A DNA stretch of 64,000 nt from Lunularia cruciata (taxonomy: Eukaryota > Streptophyta > Marchantiopsida > Lunulariales > Lunulariaceae). Below are positions 21,444 to 33,370 of the stretch, one piece after another (within the stretch, counting starts at the first letter, position 1; every line of letters begins with the position of its first letter). Position numbers and translations under genes: made by a program. Location of the stretch: NCBI GenBank assembly GCA_948567375.1, contig OX419756.1, forward strand, positions 63,590,552-63,654,551. Reading direction: 5' to 3'. The notes beneath the pieces were generated by a model, which did no database searches, was not told where the DNA came from, and saw only the letters and a list, made by a program, of their open reading frames with translations.

Positions 21444-22750
21444 AATGTGAGCGTCCCCGTGAACACCAACAACCGGATTTTTATACAAAGTCGGGTTTGG
21501 GGTCCAATATTTTCTAACCCTCCAACCGTTGACACAAGTTGCAAAAGGATTTCCGTCCACATTTGCAATTTGAATAGAACCATTAACATATATATGCATC
21601 ACATGATACGGTCCCATCCACCTCAGATGTAATTTTCTTGGAAAAAATATTCGGCAATTATCATATAACAATACCAAGTCTCCCTCCTGAACAGCCACAG
21701 GTTTGATTCTTTTATTGTGCCTGACCTTCTGTTGTTCTTGAATTTCCTTTGTATTTTGCATTGCATCATCCCTTTTCTCTTCCAACCACATCAGTTGATG
21801 AATCCAAAGATCTTGGCTTTCTTCCTCCGACAAGCGTTCTTCACAAAGTATTCTATATGTCGGTACTTCAAACTCAACTTGTAATATGGGATGAAATCCG
21901 TATGTCAGGAAATAAGGAGTTACCTTGGTAGTAATTTTTTCAGTTGTCCGATATGCCCACAATGATGTAGGTAACTTCATATCCCAATCATAGGCATAAT
22001 TGACTATCACCTTATTCAAAATTTTGCACAACAATCCATTGGCCTTCTCCATGAGTCCATTTGCTTTTGGGTTGTAAGGCGTGGTCTTTAGATGTTTAAT
22101 TTGGAAGTACTTGGTCAATGCTTCCACCATTGAGTTCAAAAAATGAGTTCCCCAATCACTAACTAATTCTAGAGGACACCCATAATGGGAAATGATGTTT
22201 CAGAAGAAAAATTCTGCCACTGTCTTTGCATCATCTCTTTGTGTTGCCTCTGCTTCTACCATCTTGGTGGCATAATTGGTACATACTAAGATGTACCTCT
22301 TCCTCATGACACGGGTTGCTGGTTGAATAGGTCCCACAAAATCAATACCCCATTCTCAAATGGAACTAGAGGCAAAATTGGTTTCAAAGGCCACTGGGAA
22401 GTCGCCATCGGTTTCCTTGTTCTTTGACAGGCATCACAACCCCAAATATGGGCATGAGTATCTTTATACATCGTAGGCCACCTATAGTCTGCCAAAAGAA
22501 TTTTCTTCACCGTATTTTTCAGGGCATAGTGTCCCCCCGATGCTTCCAATTGTAAGGCTTTGATGACTCCTCCGACTTTATATGCTTCCAGACATCTCTG
22601 AAGTACTTCATCTTTGCCCATTTTAAACAAAATGTTGTGTTTCAATTGGTTTCCGAAGAAAGACTGCCCTTTGTTCCGGGTCCAGCCCCTCAAGACAATT
22701 TCACGTATGCAAATAATGATATTTTTCCGCATACCGCGTACTTCAAACAA
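21441..22750 (-). pseudogene. A2 integrase
   Basis: The minus-strand order is: N-terminal zinc-binding region (GGHYALKNTVKKILLADYRW, then CDACQ, near 22540-22440); the core, where the first catalytic Asp region (GIDFVGP in A1) lies in a frameshifted stretch near 22350; the second Asp in the SD.GTHF block near 22150; and Glu in ANGLMEKANG near 22060. The MGPYHVMH (GPY/F) module lies near 21620 and a long C-terminal tail ends at 21441. There is no chromodomain. At least two frameshifts separate the N-terminal piece from the 232-residue C-terminal piece. Confidence 0.87.
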
Positions 22751-22781
22751 CCATCAGATGATATAGCTCTTCATCAGGAAA

Positions 22782-24150
22782 TCAATCATCGATTTCCAAA
22801 TCTTGGTCTTGAGTTTCTAACCTGGATAAGAAGTCCGCATTTGAATGTAAAGCTCCCTTCCTTACTTGTATAGTGTATGTGAATTCTTGTAACAACAAGA
22901 TCCATTGTGCAATTTGCCCAGACAAATCTGCCTTCTTGACCAAGTGTTGCAGTGCATAATGGTCCACATAGAAGACGAATTTGTATCCCAACAAGTAGTG
23001 GCAAAATTTCTTGCAAGCATACACCATACCGAGTGCTTCTCATTTAGTCCTTGAATAGTTCTTTTCTGAGATTGATAGTTGTCGGCTGGCATAATATACC
23101 GGGTAGTCCTTCTTCTTCTCGTCCTTCTGACTTAAGACAACTTTGATGGCCATGGACAAAGTGTCCACACATACATGAAAAGGGACGTCCTAATTTGGGG
23201 CCCTCATGATTGGTGCTTCAACCAGTTTCTTCTTCAACACCTGGAATGCTTCTTCTTGATTTGCTTCCCAAAGATAGTCTTTGGATTTCTTCAGAAGCTT
23301 GGTAAGTGGTGCAGCAAGCACCGCATAATTTGACACAAAGCGTCTGTAGTATCCAACATGTCCCAAGAAGGTTCTCAACTCCTAGATGTTCTTCAGAGAT
23401 TCCAAAGCTGCGATTACTTTAACCTTCTTGACATTGACTTCAATACCTCGGTTTGACACCCGATGCCCCAGAAGAATTCCCTCCTTCATTGCGAAGAAGC
23501 ATTTCTCTGGGTATAATGACAAGCCGGCAAAATGACACCTTTCAAAATTTTGGCAAAGGTAATCTAAATGTACATCTCTTCGTCCAAATACACAAAAATC
23601 ATCAATGAAGACTTCCACAAATTTGCACAAAAAATCTTTGAATATTGAATTCATCATCTGCTTGAAAGTAGCGGGAGCATTACACAACCCAAAGGGCATT
23701 TGATTGTAAGCAAAAGTGCCCCAACCGGTCGTAAATGTGGTTTTATCCTTGTCCTCTTCTCAAATGGATACTTGATTGTACTCTGAAAATCCATCGAGAA
23801 AGCTATAATAAGGATGACCAGCTACTTGGTCCAGAATTGTATCTGTAAACAATAAAGGATGCTTGTCCTTTTGGGTGACAACATTCAATTTGCGGAAATC
23901 TTGGCACACTCAAATTTTCCCTATCTTTTTCTTTGGAATGATGACAATGGGGGAAACCCACTCACTGCTTAGAACAGGGAAAATTATTCCGGCCCCCAAG
24001 TACTTATCAATTTCATCTTTCACCAAGAGGGAGTACTTTGGGTTCAAGCGGTATTGTCTTTGCCAAACCGGAACTGCACCTTCAACCAAATCAATCCGGT
24101 GCTCTCCAAATTCTTGTGGAATTCCCGGCATTTGATCAATATACCAGGCA
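22782..24150 (-). pseudogene. A2 reverse transcriptase and RNase H
   Basis: The RT begins near 24131 with MPGIPQEFGEHRIDLVEGA and LNPKYSLLVKDEIDKYLGAG, then SEWVSPIVIIPKK. The palm carries MPFGLCNAPATFKQMM and the catalytic FIDDFCVFG (near 23590). The thumb has LGHRVSNRGIEV and FLGHVGYYRRFV. RNase H follows (about 23170-22790): its N-terminal strand is damaged, but VDHYALQHLVKKADL and SNADFLSRLETQ are clear. Stops and frameshifts break the chain (for example near 23900 and 23390). The domain order and sequence place it in the Athila/Tat side of Ty3/gypsy (inference). Confidence 0.88.
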
Positions 24151-24283
24151 AATACATCCTAGAACTCTATAAACAGGGCAGTGTATCCTGCCAACTCCTC
24201 TGCGGTGACCATCTTTGAAATCTTAAAAAAAATTTCTTCAGTCAAGACCACATCTTGACAGTCATCGGGGTTAATGACACCTT

Positions 24284-25343
24284 CTAGTGACTTACTCGGC
24301 TTAATCCAAGATGTACTACTGTCAAACCCCCTTCCTCCAAGTCTTGTTCACCCAAAGTGATGTTGTATGGATCTTTGTCTTTGACCTCTACCTTGTTGCA
24401 TTCCAGATAATTAACTTGGATGTCGTCTTCGGAGTCATCAGAAGACAAAGACGATGAATCTTTGGATTCATCCTCATTTTTTGATGTAGTTTCCCCAAAA
24501 TGAGGAACCTTTGTCCAACTCACAGTCACCAGCTTTTGCTCTTTAGACGAGATGTCTTTAAATTGTAATTCTTGCTGGTGCCAATCCACCATGACCTGGG
24601 CACTATACAACCAGTGTCTTTGAATCAAGAGAGGATAGCCAGTTTTGGTTACTGGTTGTAACACAATGTAATTTAATTTGAAGGGCACCCCTCCTATAAT
24701 TGTAGTGATATTTGACAGCATGCCCAAGGGTCGTCTCCTGGTTTGATCCGCAAACTTCAGAACTCGGGGTGTTGGTTCAAACGTTGTGTACCCCCAGTAG
24801 ATGTGTAGTGTCTTTTGTCATGACATTCACACCCAACTCCAAATCAATGGGTATGGATGTGATCATATAGCCTGCTATCTCCGCATCCACCTCGGGAGAT
24901 CCCAAATCCTCCTGTTCAATATGATAAATTGCGGGCAAGTCTTTCTTGGTGATCGCACTTACTTTCTTGAGGGCTAAACTTAGCTGCTTTTTATATAGCT
25001 TATTGTCCTCCCACAATTGTTTAAATGTGACATTCGCGCTTGTAGATGCTATATCTGCCACAATATTGTACAGTGGAACTCCTCCCTATTTCACCTGCTT
25101 CGTCTTTGGCTTTGGTTCTAAGTTTTGTGCCTGTTCAAAACAAACTTTGGGATGCTTGAGGATGGTAACCGGAGTGCATAGGTGCTTGAACCGATGATCA
25201 TCGGGTTGACCAACTTTGGCTTGGATCAAGTCTTTCACTTCAGACCTGATATCCGCCGGAAACACTAGAGGTTGTGTCTTTGTATTTCTCTCCAAACTCA
25301 TCTCCCGCGTGCATAGTACCGCTTCCTTAATTTCTTTCTGCAA
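24284..25343 (-). pseudogene. A2 protease region, active site lost
   Basis: The minus strand encodes an N-terminal region (25343-25086), then VTFKQLWEDNKLYKKQLSLAL, then the protease. The active-site segment reads PIDLELGVNVMTKD, where the A1 copy has PIDSGSGVNVMTED, so the D-S-G triplet is destroyed. A frameshift at about 24777 follows. The C-terminal protease half continues at 24727-24284 (GMLSNITTIIGGVPFKLNYI, YPLLIQRHWLYSAQV) and leads into an acidic linker before RT. Confidence 0.82.
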
Positions 25344-25499
25344 GGCTTTTGCTTTAGCTTTTGCTAGGACCTTTTCCTCCTTTGCAGAAAGAATAGCTTT
25401 TGGTCACAATGTCTTCATTTTTTGTGAGGAAGAAGACGTAGTACTTACTTCTTCAAAAGCTCGATTCTTCCTCTCCGCACGAGTTTCTACCTTCAAAAT

Positions 25500-27439
25500 T
25501 TAGAGGTCCAGCCACTCTCCTTCTGAATCAGGACTCCCTTCTTGAGGCTTGTCTTCCTCAAGTGTGATACAATTTACATTAGTATCCCCCTTTGCCTGGA
25601 GCGCAGCACGCTCTGTAGGAGTCTGTACATACTTGACAGGGAGCTTTGGATTGGGTGGTTGCATGCACTGATTTCCTATGTGCCCCGATCCTTTACAATT
25701 CCCACAAAGGGGCACGTACCCAATTTGTCGTCTTGGCTCTGGACAATTTGGAGAGCAATGTCACATCGAGCCACAATTGTAACAAGCACCCAATGCAACA
25801 TTTTGAGGTCTATTTTGAGCACCCACCGGGGGTCTTCATGGGGGAGAAGTAGGATTATACTCCCTTGGTCCACACCTGGGACCTTGATATGATGGGCTTG
25901 CTGGAGGTTGTATTTCTTGGGTTTGGTATACCGACTCTTCTTCTTCGCCTTGATCCTATCCGGGAACCCAATCAATTTGTTGCACTGGAAATACTGTACG
26001 AGTTAAACACTCTATATTAGCATGGCCGGATTTACCACACGCAGTGCACCATACATTTGGTCGACCAAATGACGGGGGCTTTCTTTGGTCCTTTGCCCCA
26101 ATCATCTGGATCTTGAAATCTGCGAACTCTTTAATAAGAGTTTCCAACTTCTGATCCATCTTAGATACATTCTTTATTGGCGGTGTTACTGGCTTCTTTC
26201 CTCCACGTCTTTGTATTCTTCTTGGCTTTGGTTCTTCGTTGGATTCCAAAGAAGAACTAGAAGATATGGAGGATTCCTCCGAAGAAGGAGAGGTGCTACA
26301 AGAAGCTCTTCATCTCGGCTTCTTGCCCTTCTTCACACGATTTCTTCTGTTGCTGGTCGAGTGAGAATGAGCCGCATCATATTGGGCGACATGTTTGAGG
26401 ACTTTGTGCATGGAAGTTACATCCCTCTCCTTGGCAAAGATTCGAATCTCTGGTGAAAGCCCTTCGAGAAACCAGGTAATGGCTTCGGCATCGGAATAAC
26501 CCACCACACCAGATTGTTTTGGAACTTGGTTCAATAAGGCCATGAACCGCTCAGAGTAATCTCTCAATTTTTCCTTCTTTCCTTGATCCAAATCATTAAG
26601 TGCCACGAAGACACTCATATCATAATCCACTTCTCAAAATTGTTCCAAGAAGCCATTTTGTAAGTCTGCCTAGTCTGCTGGTGTGAATCCTTTCTGTGTT
26701 ACATGAGTATACCAGCTCCGAGCCTTCTTTCGGAGCAGACTTGGAAAAATCTGCAGTTGATCCACGGAGTCATGTTCCTTGTTGGCAAAGGAAATGACTT
26801 CATATTCCTCGATGAATTTGTCAGGGTCTTTGTCTTGCTTTGTACCTTTATACTTTTGATAAGCATGTTGAGTTACAGGTAACAAAGTCATCGTTCGGTG
26901 CGGCAGATTTGGTTGTGGTAAATTTGAACTTACGAGAACCAAAGAGCTACCTGGTATGGACGCCATGTTGTCTGCCCACGGGTTCCAATTCGTCAAGTTC
27001 AAATTGGGGTCTTCTTTGACAATTTCTTCTTCTCTGGTTGTGTCAACTTCAACCCAATCAGAAGAAAGAGGTTCCACAACTTCAATCTGGTCTTCAAACC
27101 TTCTTTGGGATAACCAAGGAATTGTTCGTACCAGATGTTGACACTCTTCTTCCGTAAGTGTTCATGCTATCTTTTTGTGAACAAACTTCTTAATAAAATA
27201 GACTTCCTTTATAGCTTTAGGGGAAGTTGGTGTATTGGGTTGTAGTGCGTATGTCTGCCCGCTCGAGTCTTTCTTTTTCTTGGAAGAGGGGGACACCCTC
27301 CTTCACGTCTCTTTTGGTCAAGTTCACGCAAAGCTTCTTGCACTTCGTGTAGGAGTTGAAAGTCCAAAGCCTCTCGTTCGATTTCATCCAAAGTGGATGG
27401 GACTTTCAAATGTTTGTCTTCTTCACGCTGCAATGCTCA
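25500..27439 (-). pseudogene. A2 gag with three zinc knuckles
   Basis: The probable start lies about 14 codons above an in-frame TGA at 27439-27437 that the A1 copy shares. Order: REALDFQLLHEVQEALREL, a basic Lys/Arg stretch, then the Gag domain at 27077-26670 (HAYQKYKGTKQDKDPDKF, LRKKARSWYTHVTQKGF). After breaks come RDYSERFMALLNQVPKQSGV and a Ser/Arg-rich linker. The first knuckle, CTACGKSGHANIEC, is near 26040, a damaged second (CYNCGSM then a stop) near 25780, and a third, CGNCKGSGHIGNQC, near 25700. Frameshifts and stops make it a pseudogene. Gag would form the particle and package RNA. Confidence 0.85.
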
Positions 27440-27544
27440 TCTTTGAGCTCTCTCTTCCCGTTGTTCTCTTGATGTAGACATTCATATTGCGTTGACACCT
27501 AGTTTCAAATTTAGCTTTGTATTCTTCCACTTCCAAGATTTGTA

Positions 27545-27562
27545 TCCCCGGCAGCGGCGCCA
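27545..27562 (-). other. Primer-binding site of the A2 element (tRNA-Asp type)
   Basis: The minus strand reads TGGCGCCGCTGCCGGGGA, 7 bp inside the 5' LTR end. It is nearly the complement of the tRNA-Asp 3' end, the primer typical of Athila/Tat elements (family knowledge). It is identical to the A1 site at 46544-46561. Confidence 0.85.
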
Positions 27563-27569
27563 AAAATCA

Positions 27570-30500
27570 TGTGACAACCCGGCAAATATCACTTTTGCGG
27601 TAATTGGGTAAGTAAAGTTTGTTCCCGCAGAGATACAATTCAAAATTGTCCAAATACAAGTCAAAAGTCACAATTGCAGTTCTTCTTGATTGCTTCTTTA
27701 ATCTCTTAGGTAGAAACTACACCCAGAAGAGAGTAACAAGCTCACAATCTGGATAACTTGTCACAAATACACACATAATCACAACATAGCAAATTTTGTC
27801 CAAACAACTCTTGATTGTGATGATTCAGATTCTCCCAAAGATGGCACTTTACTGCAAAGAAAGATTTCACCTCAAAATTGTGTTCCACCTCTCTACTGAA
27901 GGCACAACTTCCTCAATCAAAATTGCTTCACATCAACTTTGTGCTGCACTCACAAATGCAGAATACTACCAACACTACAATTCCTCACAGATCCGTCAAG
28001 GCATTGCTCCGATGCACTTCACTCAAGATCAAACACACAAAATGAAGATCAAGGTTGCAAATTCCAACATCGATAGACACACTGACTTGCTCTTTGGAAT
28101 TGTCCACACACTCACAACTACAAACACAAAATTGACAATCGGAATTAAGCTTAAGCGACAAGCACTTAGAACAACACTTCGCTTTATCTATCTTTAGAAA
28201 TATGAATATTGAATAACATTGTACTGCGAATGCTCCCCTTAAATACTGAAGCAAATGGCAATTCTTCCTACCTATGCACCACTTCCTAACATCTCTTCCT
28301 ACATGTAGATCCCAAGTGACAATCAATTTCTTCATATCTGTCTCTTCCTATCTCAAAATTGACATTTATCTCGATCCAATGTCTACATCATCATCGGCTT
28401 CCAAACCCAATGATCTTCCCACTATTTCTCCTTCTTCGGGTATATCTACAACTACCAAATCCTTCATTGTTTCTGCTACTTCTTCACTAGGAACTACAAT
28501 TGCACTAAGGAGTGATTTATCTAACTCTCTATCTCTTGACCCACTCTTCTCTAATGTGTCAATTATCAAGTCCGATGACACCAGAATACCTATTTCTGCA
28601 ACATCAGGTTTTTGCTCCGCTGTCACACTATTCTGAATTTTCTCTAACTCTAAATTAACTAAATCTAATGAAAGACTAACATTATTCTCTACTTCTAACA
28701 TCTTCCAATCTACTTGCTCTCTCAATCAGATCAACAAGTTCATATCTACATCCTTGGCTTTTCTCTTCCAAGTTTCCTGCACAAGTAACTTCAACTCATG
28801 TAGGTGGGCTTCTTCCAATCTCCCTTCAGCCTCCGTGCTTAGAAGTGCTCTCAACTTCCCCACAACTTCTCCCATTGATTCCAATGTATATCCTTGAGAA
28901 CGTTCTACCTTCAACTCCTCACGATACATCTTCAACTCGTCTTTGTACTCCGCAACGAGCATCTTCTTCTCTTTTGTATACTGCGTGCTCTGCATTTTCA
29001 CGCTCCTGACAAGTTTTTGTAATTGTTCCTCTTCTTCTTGCCTAGCTGCTAACTCTCTCTGCCATGCTTGATCCTTTGCCGCTGCACTCTTCTCCAAACT
29101 ATCCAACTCCTGCTCCATTACGATGGTCATCGCCTTCAAATGGACATTCTCAATGCGCACATCACTCACTTCCTCCTTCATCTTGCTCAGCCACATCGCT
29201 TGTTCCATTAATTCTCCGGTCACCTCTGCAGTTCTTTCTCTTTTACATCGCAGCTTTCTTGTAACATGGTAAGAGTCTTCTTTGTCACACCTTCCTCCCG
29301 CCAAAGTTCTTCCACTTCTTTACTTCTTTGGACTTGTTGCTCCTGCAACCTCTTCACTTCACTCATCAAATGCATCACCACCTACAACTCGTTCATCCCC
29401 TTCCTACGATCTTGGGGAATTACCTTCTGATGATCCTTCAGTAGCTCCTGCAATGGTGTGACCACCTTTGTCAAATATGGTATCCCACCAAAGTTCTCTT
29501 CATCGCCATCTTTGTCTTGAGTTGTCACCTCCGTCATCGGCTCCTTCATCCAAAGTTGCAATCTTCGAATCTTCAGAGACATCGTTTTGGTACTTTCTTT
29601 GTCTTTGCCTCTTGAACTCGGCCCTGCTGGATACTCCCCTTTCTCCTCTGGCCTTGGCTTGTTCACCACCATCACTTGACAATCTTCACTGACTGCCATC
29701 GATTGCTGATCTTCTGGCTCCCCCTCACTATCACTATTGCTTCTAGACTCCTCACTTTTTAAGCAGAGCTCCTCTTCTTTGGATTCCTCCTCTTGTGACT
29801 CATTTTCTTCCTCAGACTTTGATCCCGATGATGCGTCTCTCACCATCTTCGTATTCTTCATAATCAGCCGTCGAGTCTTTCTTTGAGTGGGAGGTGACTT
29901 GGCTTCTTTGGGTTTGCCGTGTTTCTTTGTCTTCGGACTAGTAATTTCTTCGACCTTCCATTGTCCGGTCTTCAAGAAATACTCATCTTTGGCTTGCAGA
30001 TGCAGCATATACTGGCACCCTTCCTCGTCTACCTCCCGTCATAAGTCCGAATAAATGTGAGACACCATACGATGACGCTCCTCTTCTATCAGCAGGTTCA
30101 ACCCGAAGTAGAAATGTGCTGTGAACGGTGCAAAATAATGCGGTGGAGAGCTTGTTTGCCAATTAATCACCATCTACCTTGTTTGGTGGTGGAAGCACTT
30201 CGCCCAATTCACAAGAACTCATGCAAACATTTGGTGGAAGAAGACGGCTTGCTACATGTTCACATAGGTGGTTTGTTCCGGCTTGAACACAGCCATCATT
30301 GCTCCCACAATGCTTCTTTGAATCGGATCTTGATAGGACTCCACCTTGTATCCATTTGTTGTTCTTGGAGAAAAAAATGAGTTGCAAATCTCCGCTGTCT
30401 CCTCTGCAGCATCACACTTCCGATAGAAGGTGATCCCCGTCGGCTCTACTGCTTCTCTCCCCAATACTTACCTTCAATCCAACTCAGTCCATTGAGCCAG

Positions 30501-31253
30501 ATTGCCTCTCTTTGCTTCCACCTCGGGACCCTCTTCCCAATTACTGGTAGCTATTTCTGCAATCACTCTTGAGAAACTGAAATTCCAATTCCATGCAAAG
30601 AAATTAATACAAAGTCTAGTGAAGACTTTAATTCTAGCTACTACATCTAATCTTTGGATTGCAAAACCTCACACCGCTAGCGCATTGGCCACCTTCTTTG
30701 CCATAATTTGTTCTCTTGTTCTACGATGCTTGAAGATGATACCCTCTCCTGGACGAGACACTCTAACTCCCTTGGGATTTTGGAAAATTTCACTCTCAAT
30801 GGGCTTCCGAACACGCATTACTGCAGGATGACTACTCAAAGGGATTGGAAATTTACTTGGCACATTCAACTTGTCCCTGCGCAGTCACAATCTTATATTG
30901 CCCCAAATTGTAGTCATTCTTTAGTCAATTTCAATTTTGACTTTCTCTCTTCTGCGTGCAAATCCCGGTCATTGTCAAGACATGCTTCTTTTGCCTCCGC
31001 CGTTTCTTGAAATGTACTTTCTTGCCACATACCAAGGTTTTTAAATGGTCTTCGTATCTTTTGCATCTTCCAACTCGAAAACAGTGCTCTTTGGACATTT
31101 TTTGAGTACCTCCATCATCAGATCCGATGTCGTCTTCTTCGGATGTCCTCCGAAGTTACTTCTGTCCATTCTTTGTTCTCAATTTGACTTCCACTGCTTA
31201 CTTCTTCTCTTAAACACTAATAAACATAGAAAACAAAAAATGTCGGTACCACA
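27570..31253 (-). repeat. 5' LTR of the A2 element
   Basis: This LTR is 3684 bp, TGTGACAACCCGG to GGTACCACA in plus-strand reading. It is bounded outside by the target duplication CTTCT (31254-31258) and inside by the primer-binding site. It has the same content as the 3' LTR: TATA-like box (30892-30897), LTR ORF, then the conserved U5-like end. Confidence 0.92.
28366..30869 (-). pseudogene. LTR-encoded protein in the A2 5' LTR
   Basis: The N-terminal stretch (30869-30669) keeps NVPSKFPIPLSSHPAVMRVR and a possible start MAKKVANALAV. The core domain follows with frame changes (GITFYRKCDAAEETAEICN, TNGYKVESYQDP). Then come the linker with Arg/Lys and Ser/Glu tracts (30008-29382) and the coiled coil (29304-28726, MWLSKMKEEVSDVRIENVH, QRELAARQEEEEQLQKL). 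The tail ends DDVDIGSR at 28366. At least one frameshift separates linker and coiled coil. It is more damaged than the 3' LTR copy in the core but has a better N-terminus. Confidence 0.78.
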
Positions 31254-31355
31254 CTTCTTCTTATTTCTTTCCAATTTAGCCCTCCTTTGGCTTTACTAAC
31301 GTACTTCTTCTTCCAAATTCCCTTCAAACTATCCAAAACCAAAAAATGTGGTTAC
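31254..31355 (-). other. End of an old A-like LTR
   Basis: It begins with the right copy of the CTTCT target duplication. It ends in AACCAAAAAATGTGGTTACTATAA, a decayed form of the minus-strand A LTR terminus AAAAAATGTGGGTACCACA. It is probably continuous with 17364-17722 before the A2 insertion. Confidence 0.5.
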
Positions 31356-32560
31356 TATAATAGCTTACTCTAGAGTCATTATTGGTGGCACGGTATGCAA
31401 ATTGAGGTACAATAGTTTGTTGCCAAATGTGTGGTTTGTGACCGAGTTTGAGCATCATTCAATGCTCCTATGCTATAGTTACACCTATTACCTATCATGG
31501 GATTGGGTTATCGTTAGAGTTTAGAGTTTGTTGGACCTTTACTATTGACTTCAAGACATCATTGGTATGTTTTGGTGATGGTGGAGCATTTCTCCAAGTT
31601 GATTGAGATGGTGGCACATCTTGACAAGTCTAGTGAAGGGATAGTTTACTTGTTCATGGATTGAGTTCTTAGTCATCCTTGTGCACCAACTAAGGTTTTG
31701 ACTGATTAGGGTACAAAGTTCTTGGAGGAGTTTCAGGTCTTCTATGACAAGGCTTTGATTGATCATTGTACTACATCCCCAAGATCATCCTAATGCAGAT
31801 GGCTTAGCAGAGATAGTGGTTCGGATGGTGAAGAGAGGATTGCAAAATTATAGTTTGCGGAGAGGCCACTTGGGAGATTGGGATCTCCAATTACCTTGGT
31901 TGGCCATGGGCTATCGGTTCAGCGGGCAAGCCTCCTTAGCATCCTTTTCCCCTTACTTCCTACTCTATGGACAAGATCCTGATTTACATATAGTTTTTGT
32001 CAAGATACTACTATAGTTTTGGACTTAGATGATCCGGAAGTATGGATGAGTGCATGTTCTCAGTGAGCATAGATCTTTTAGAGAGTGATGCTGATGGCCT
32101 TTGAGAACTTGGCAATTGCTCAACATAAAGATACCTTATGCTATGCTACCATTGAGGAGTAGGTTATATACTCTCAATCCATTGATTTCATCTAGGAGAC
32201 TATGTATATCTAAAACAAATAGCACCAACAACACTTGATGTTTTGATAGGCCGCACTATCTTGAGAGTGCATGAAGTTTTTCCATTTGGAGTCCTTGTGT
32301 TGGAAGGATGTGATGGTGTTTTTTGGAAAGATCATGTGTGCAATTGTGCACCGTGCCACCTCCTAATCATTGATGGTATTATGGGTCCAAGGTTAGCACT
32401 TGTACATGCAGGCTTGAGTTGCATGTTATGTGGCTCTTCTGGTGGAGCTGCTACTATGTTAGTGTGTGAGAGCTGTTCTAGAGGATAGCATATGACATGT
32501 ATGACTCCTCCCCTCACGGTGGTTCCTCAAGGACATTGGTTATGTCCAAGATGTACTTGA
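31356..32560 (+). pseudogene. Family C integrase with C-terminal PHD finger
   Basis: The stretch starts with integrase zinc-binding and linker sequence (WWHGMQIEVQ, CVVCDRV). The core follows, with the second catalytic Asp region near 31700 (VLTD then GTKFLEEF) and HPNADGLAE with the catalytic Glu near 31800. LGDWDLQLPWLAMGYRFS and LASFSPYFLLYGQDP come next, then a GPY/F-like stretch (TILRVHEVFPFGVLVLEG). From 32420 the same frame ends in a C4HC3 zinc finger: C-X2-C, 11 residues, C-X2-C-X4-H-X2-C, 13 residues, C-X2-C, stop at 32558-32560. One TAG (32486-32488) replaces the Trp usual before the His. A PHD finger could tether integrase to methylated histone H3 (family knowledge), which would replace the chromodomain of chromoviruses. 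Confidence 0.78.
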
Positions 32561-32718
32561 CTTATAGCTAGTTCATTCTTTAAATGGTATAGATTGTAGA
32601 TAGGCAACTAACGATGGGGCTCCACATCACCCGGCCTTCTAATCTTTGCTCATCATAGTGTATACCATAAACTTGGAGTAGATGGCTATCTAGAGTTAGA
32701 GGGACCTAATCATCAGCT

Positions 32719-32725
32719 AGGGGGG
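32719..32725 (+). other. Polypurine tract of family C
   Basis: AGGGGGG lies 4 bp before the likely LTR start TGTGGCACTTTAG at 32730, in the position expected for plus-strand priming. Confidence 0.65.
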
Positions 32726-32729
32726 CAAT

Positions 32730-33268
32730 TGTGGCACTTTAGAGCCTATGTATGACTTATGTGTGAGTTGTGCTTCTATAGTGTATGATGTTTATATCGA
32801 TGAATGTTGTTTAGCAATGTATATATGCATGACAAGTGTCACATCTAGATTGCTAAGACATTGGATTTGCAATGATAGTAGTTAGAGGTATTTCAGTAGT
32901 TTCCCATATACTACTTCAACGGTCAAATTGTGTGTTTGGGGTACTAACTTCACGGTGGGGCCCACTGTCACTTTGCAGCATTTGCACTAACAAGTGTGCC
33001 ATTTGCGGGACTATTAGGGTTTCAGACCAAGCTCAAGTCTAGGGGTATTTTTTTGAAGTGCAGCTCCATAAAGCTCACTTCTTTGATGTTGAGCCTTCGA
33101 GTTCTTGGCTATGGTGGACAGAGGCCGGTGAGTATTACTTGGATTCTCTTAGCTAGAGTGAGTGTGGCTTGACTGTAATCAATGCCTAGTTGTTGGCAAT
33201 TTATAGAGTGACAAATCAAGTATTGATTTGAGTTGAGCTAATTTGAGAGTTGTAAACAATCTGATTAT
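32730..33268 (+). repeat. Family C 3' LTR
   Basis: It starts TGTGGCACTTTAGAG after the polypurine tract. A second copy of this LTR start begins at 33269, so this copy occupies at most 539 bp. The right end is not a clear CA, and the exact terminus is uncertain. It contains no coding potential. Confidence 0.55.
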
Positions 33269-33370
33269 TGTGGCACTTTAGAGTCTATGTATGACTTATG
33301 TGTGAGTTGGGTTTCTATAGTGTATGATGTTGACAACGATGTATGTTGTGTAGCAATGTCTATATGCGCA
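33269..33370 (+). repeat. Second family C LTR start, truncated
   Basis: About 100 bp (TGTGGCACTTTAGAGTCTATG onward) repeat 32730-32830 in direct orientation with roughly 90% identity. The match stops near 33368, where an old A LTR begins with CTCAAGATCAAACAC. It could be the remains of a tandem or second C LTR. Confidence 0.6.

Larger units (their letters stand above)
17723..31253 (-). mobile_element. Complete family A2 retrotransposon, TSD CTTCT
   Basis: This 13,531-bp element is on the minus strand. The 3' LTR (17723-21429) and 5' LTR (27570-31253) have matching ends, and a perfect 5-bp duplication CTTCT lies at 17718-17722 and 31254-31258. Read right to left the order is: 5' LTR, primer-binding site, gag, zinc knuckles, protease, RT, RNase H, integrase with GPY module, polypurine tract, 3' LTR. 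Each LTR holds its own copy of the LTR ORF. By eye the two LTRs differ by about 5% in their first 220 bp, so the insertion is moderately old. The coding regions contain stops and frameshifts. Confidence 0.93.

Noticed and set aside
27545-27562. tRNA-Asp gene fragment
   Set aside because: Only 18 bases match, right next to an LTR end and on the expected strand, which is a primer-binding site. No cloverleaf is present.
32243-32488. The family C tail as a separate small host gene
   Set aside because: It is in the same frame as the integrase C-terminus and continues into the PHD finger, then a polypurine tract and LTR.
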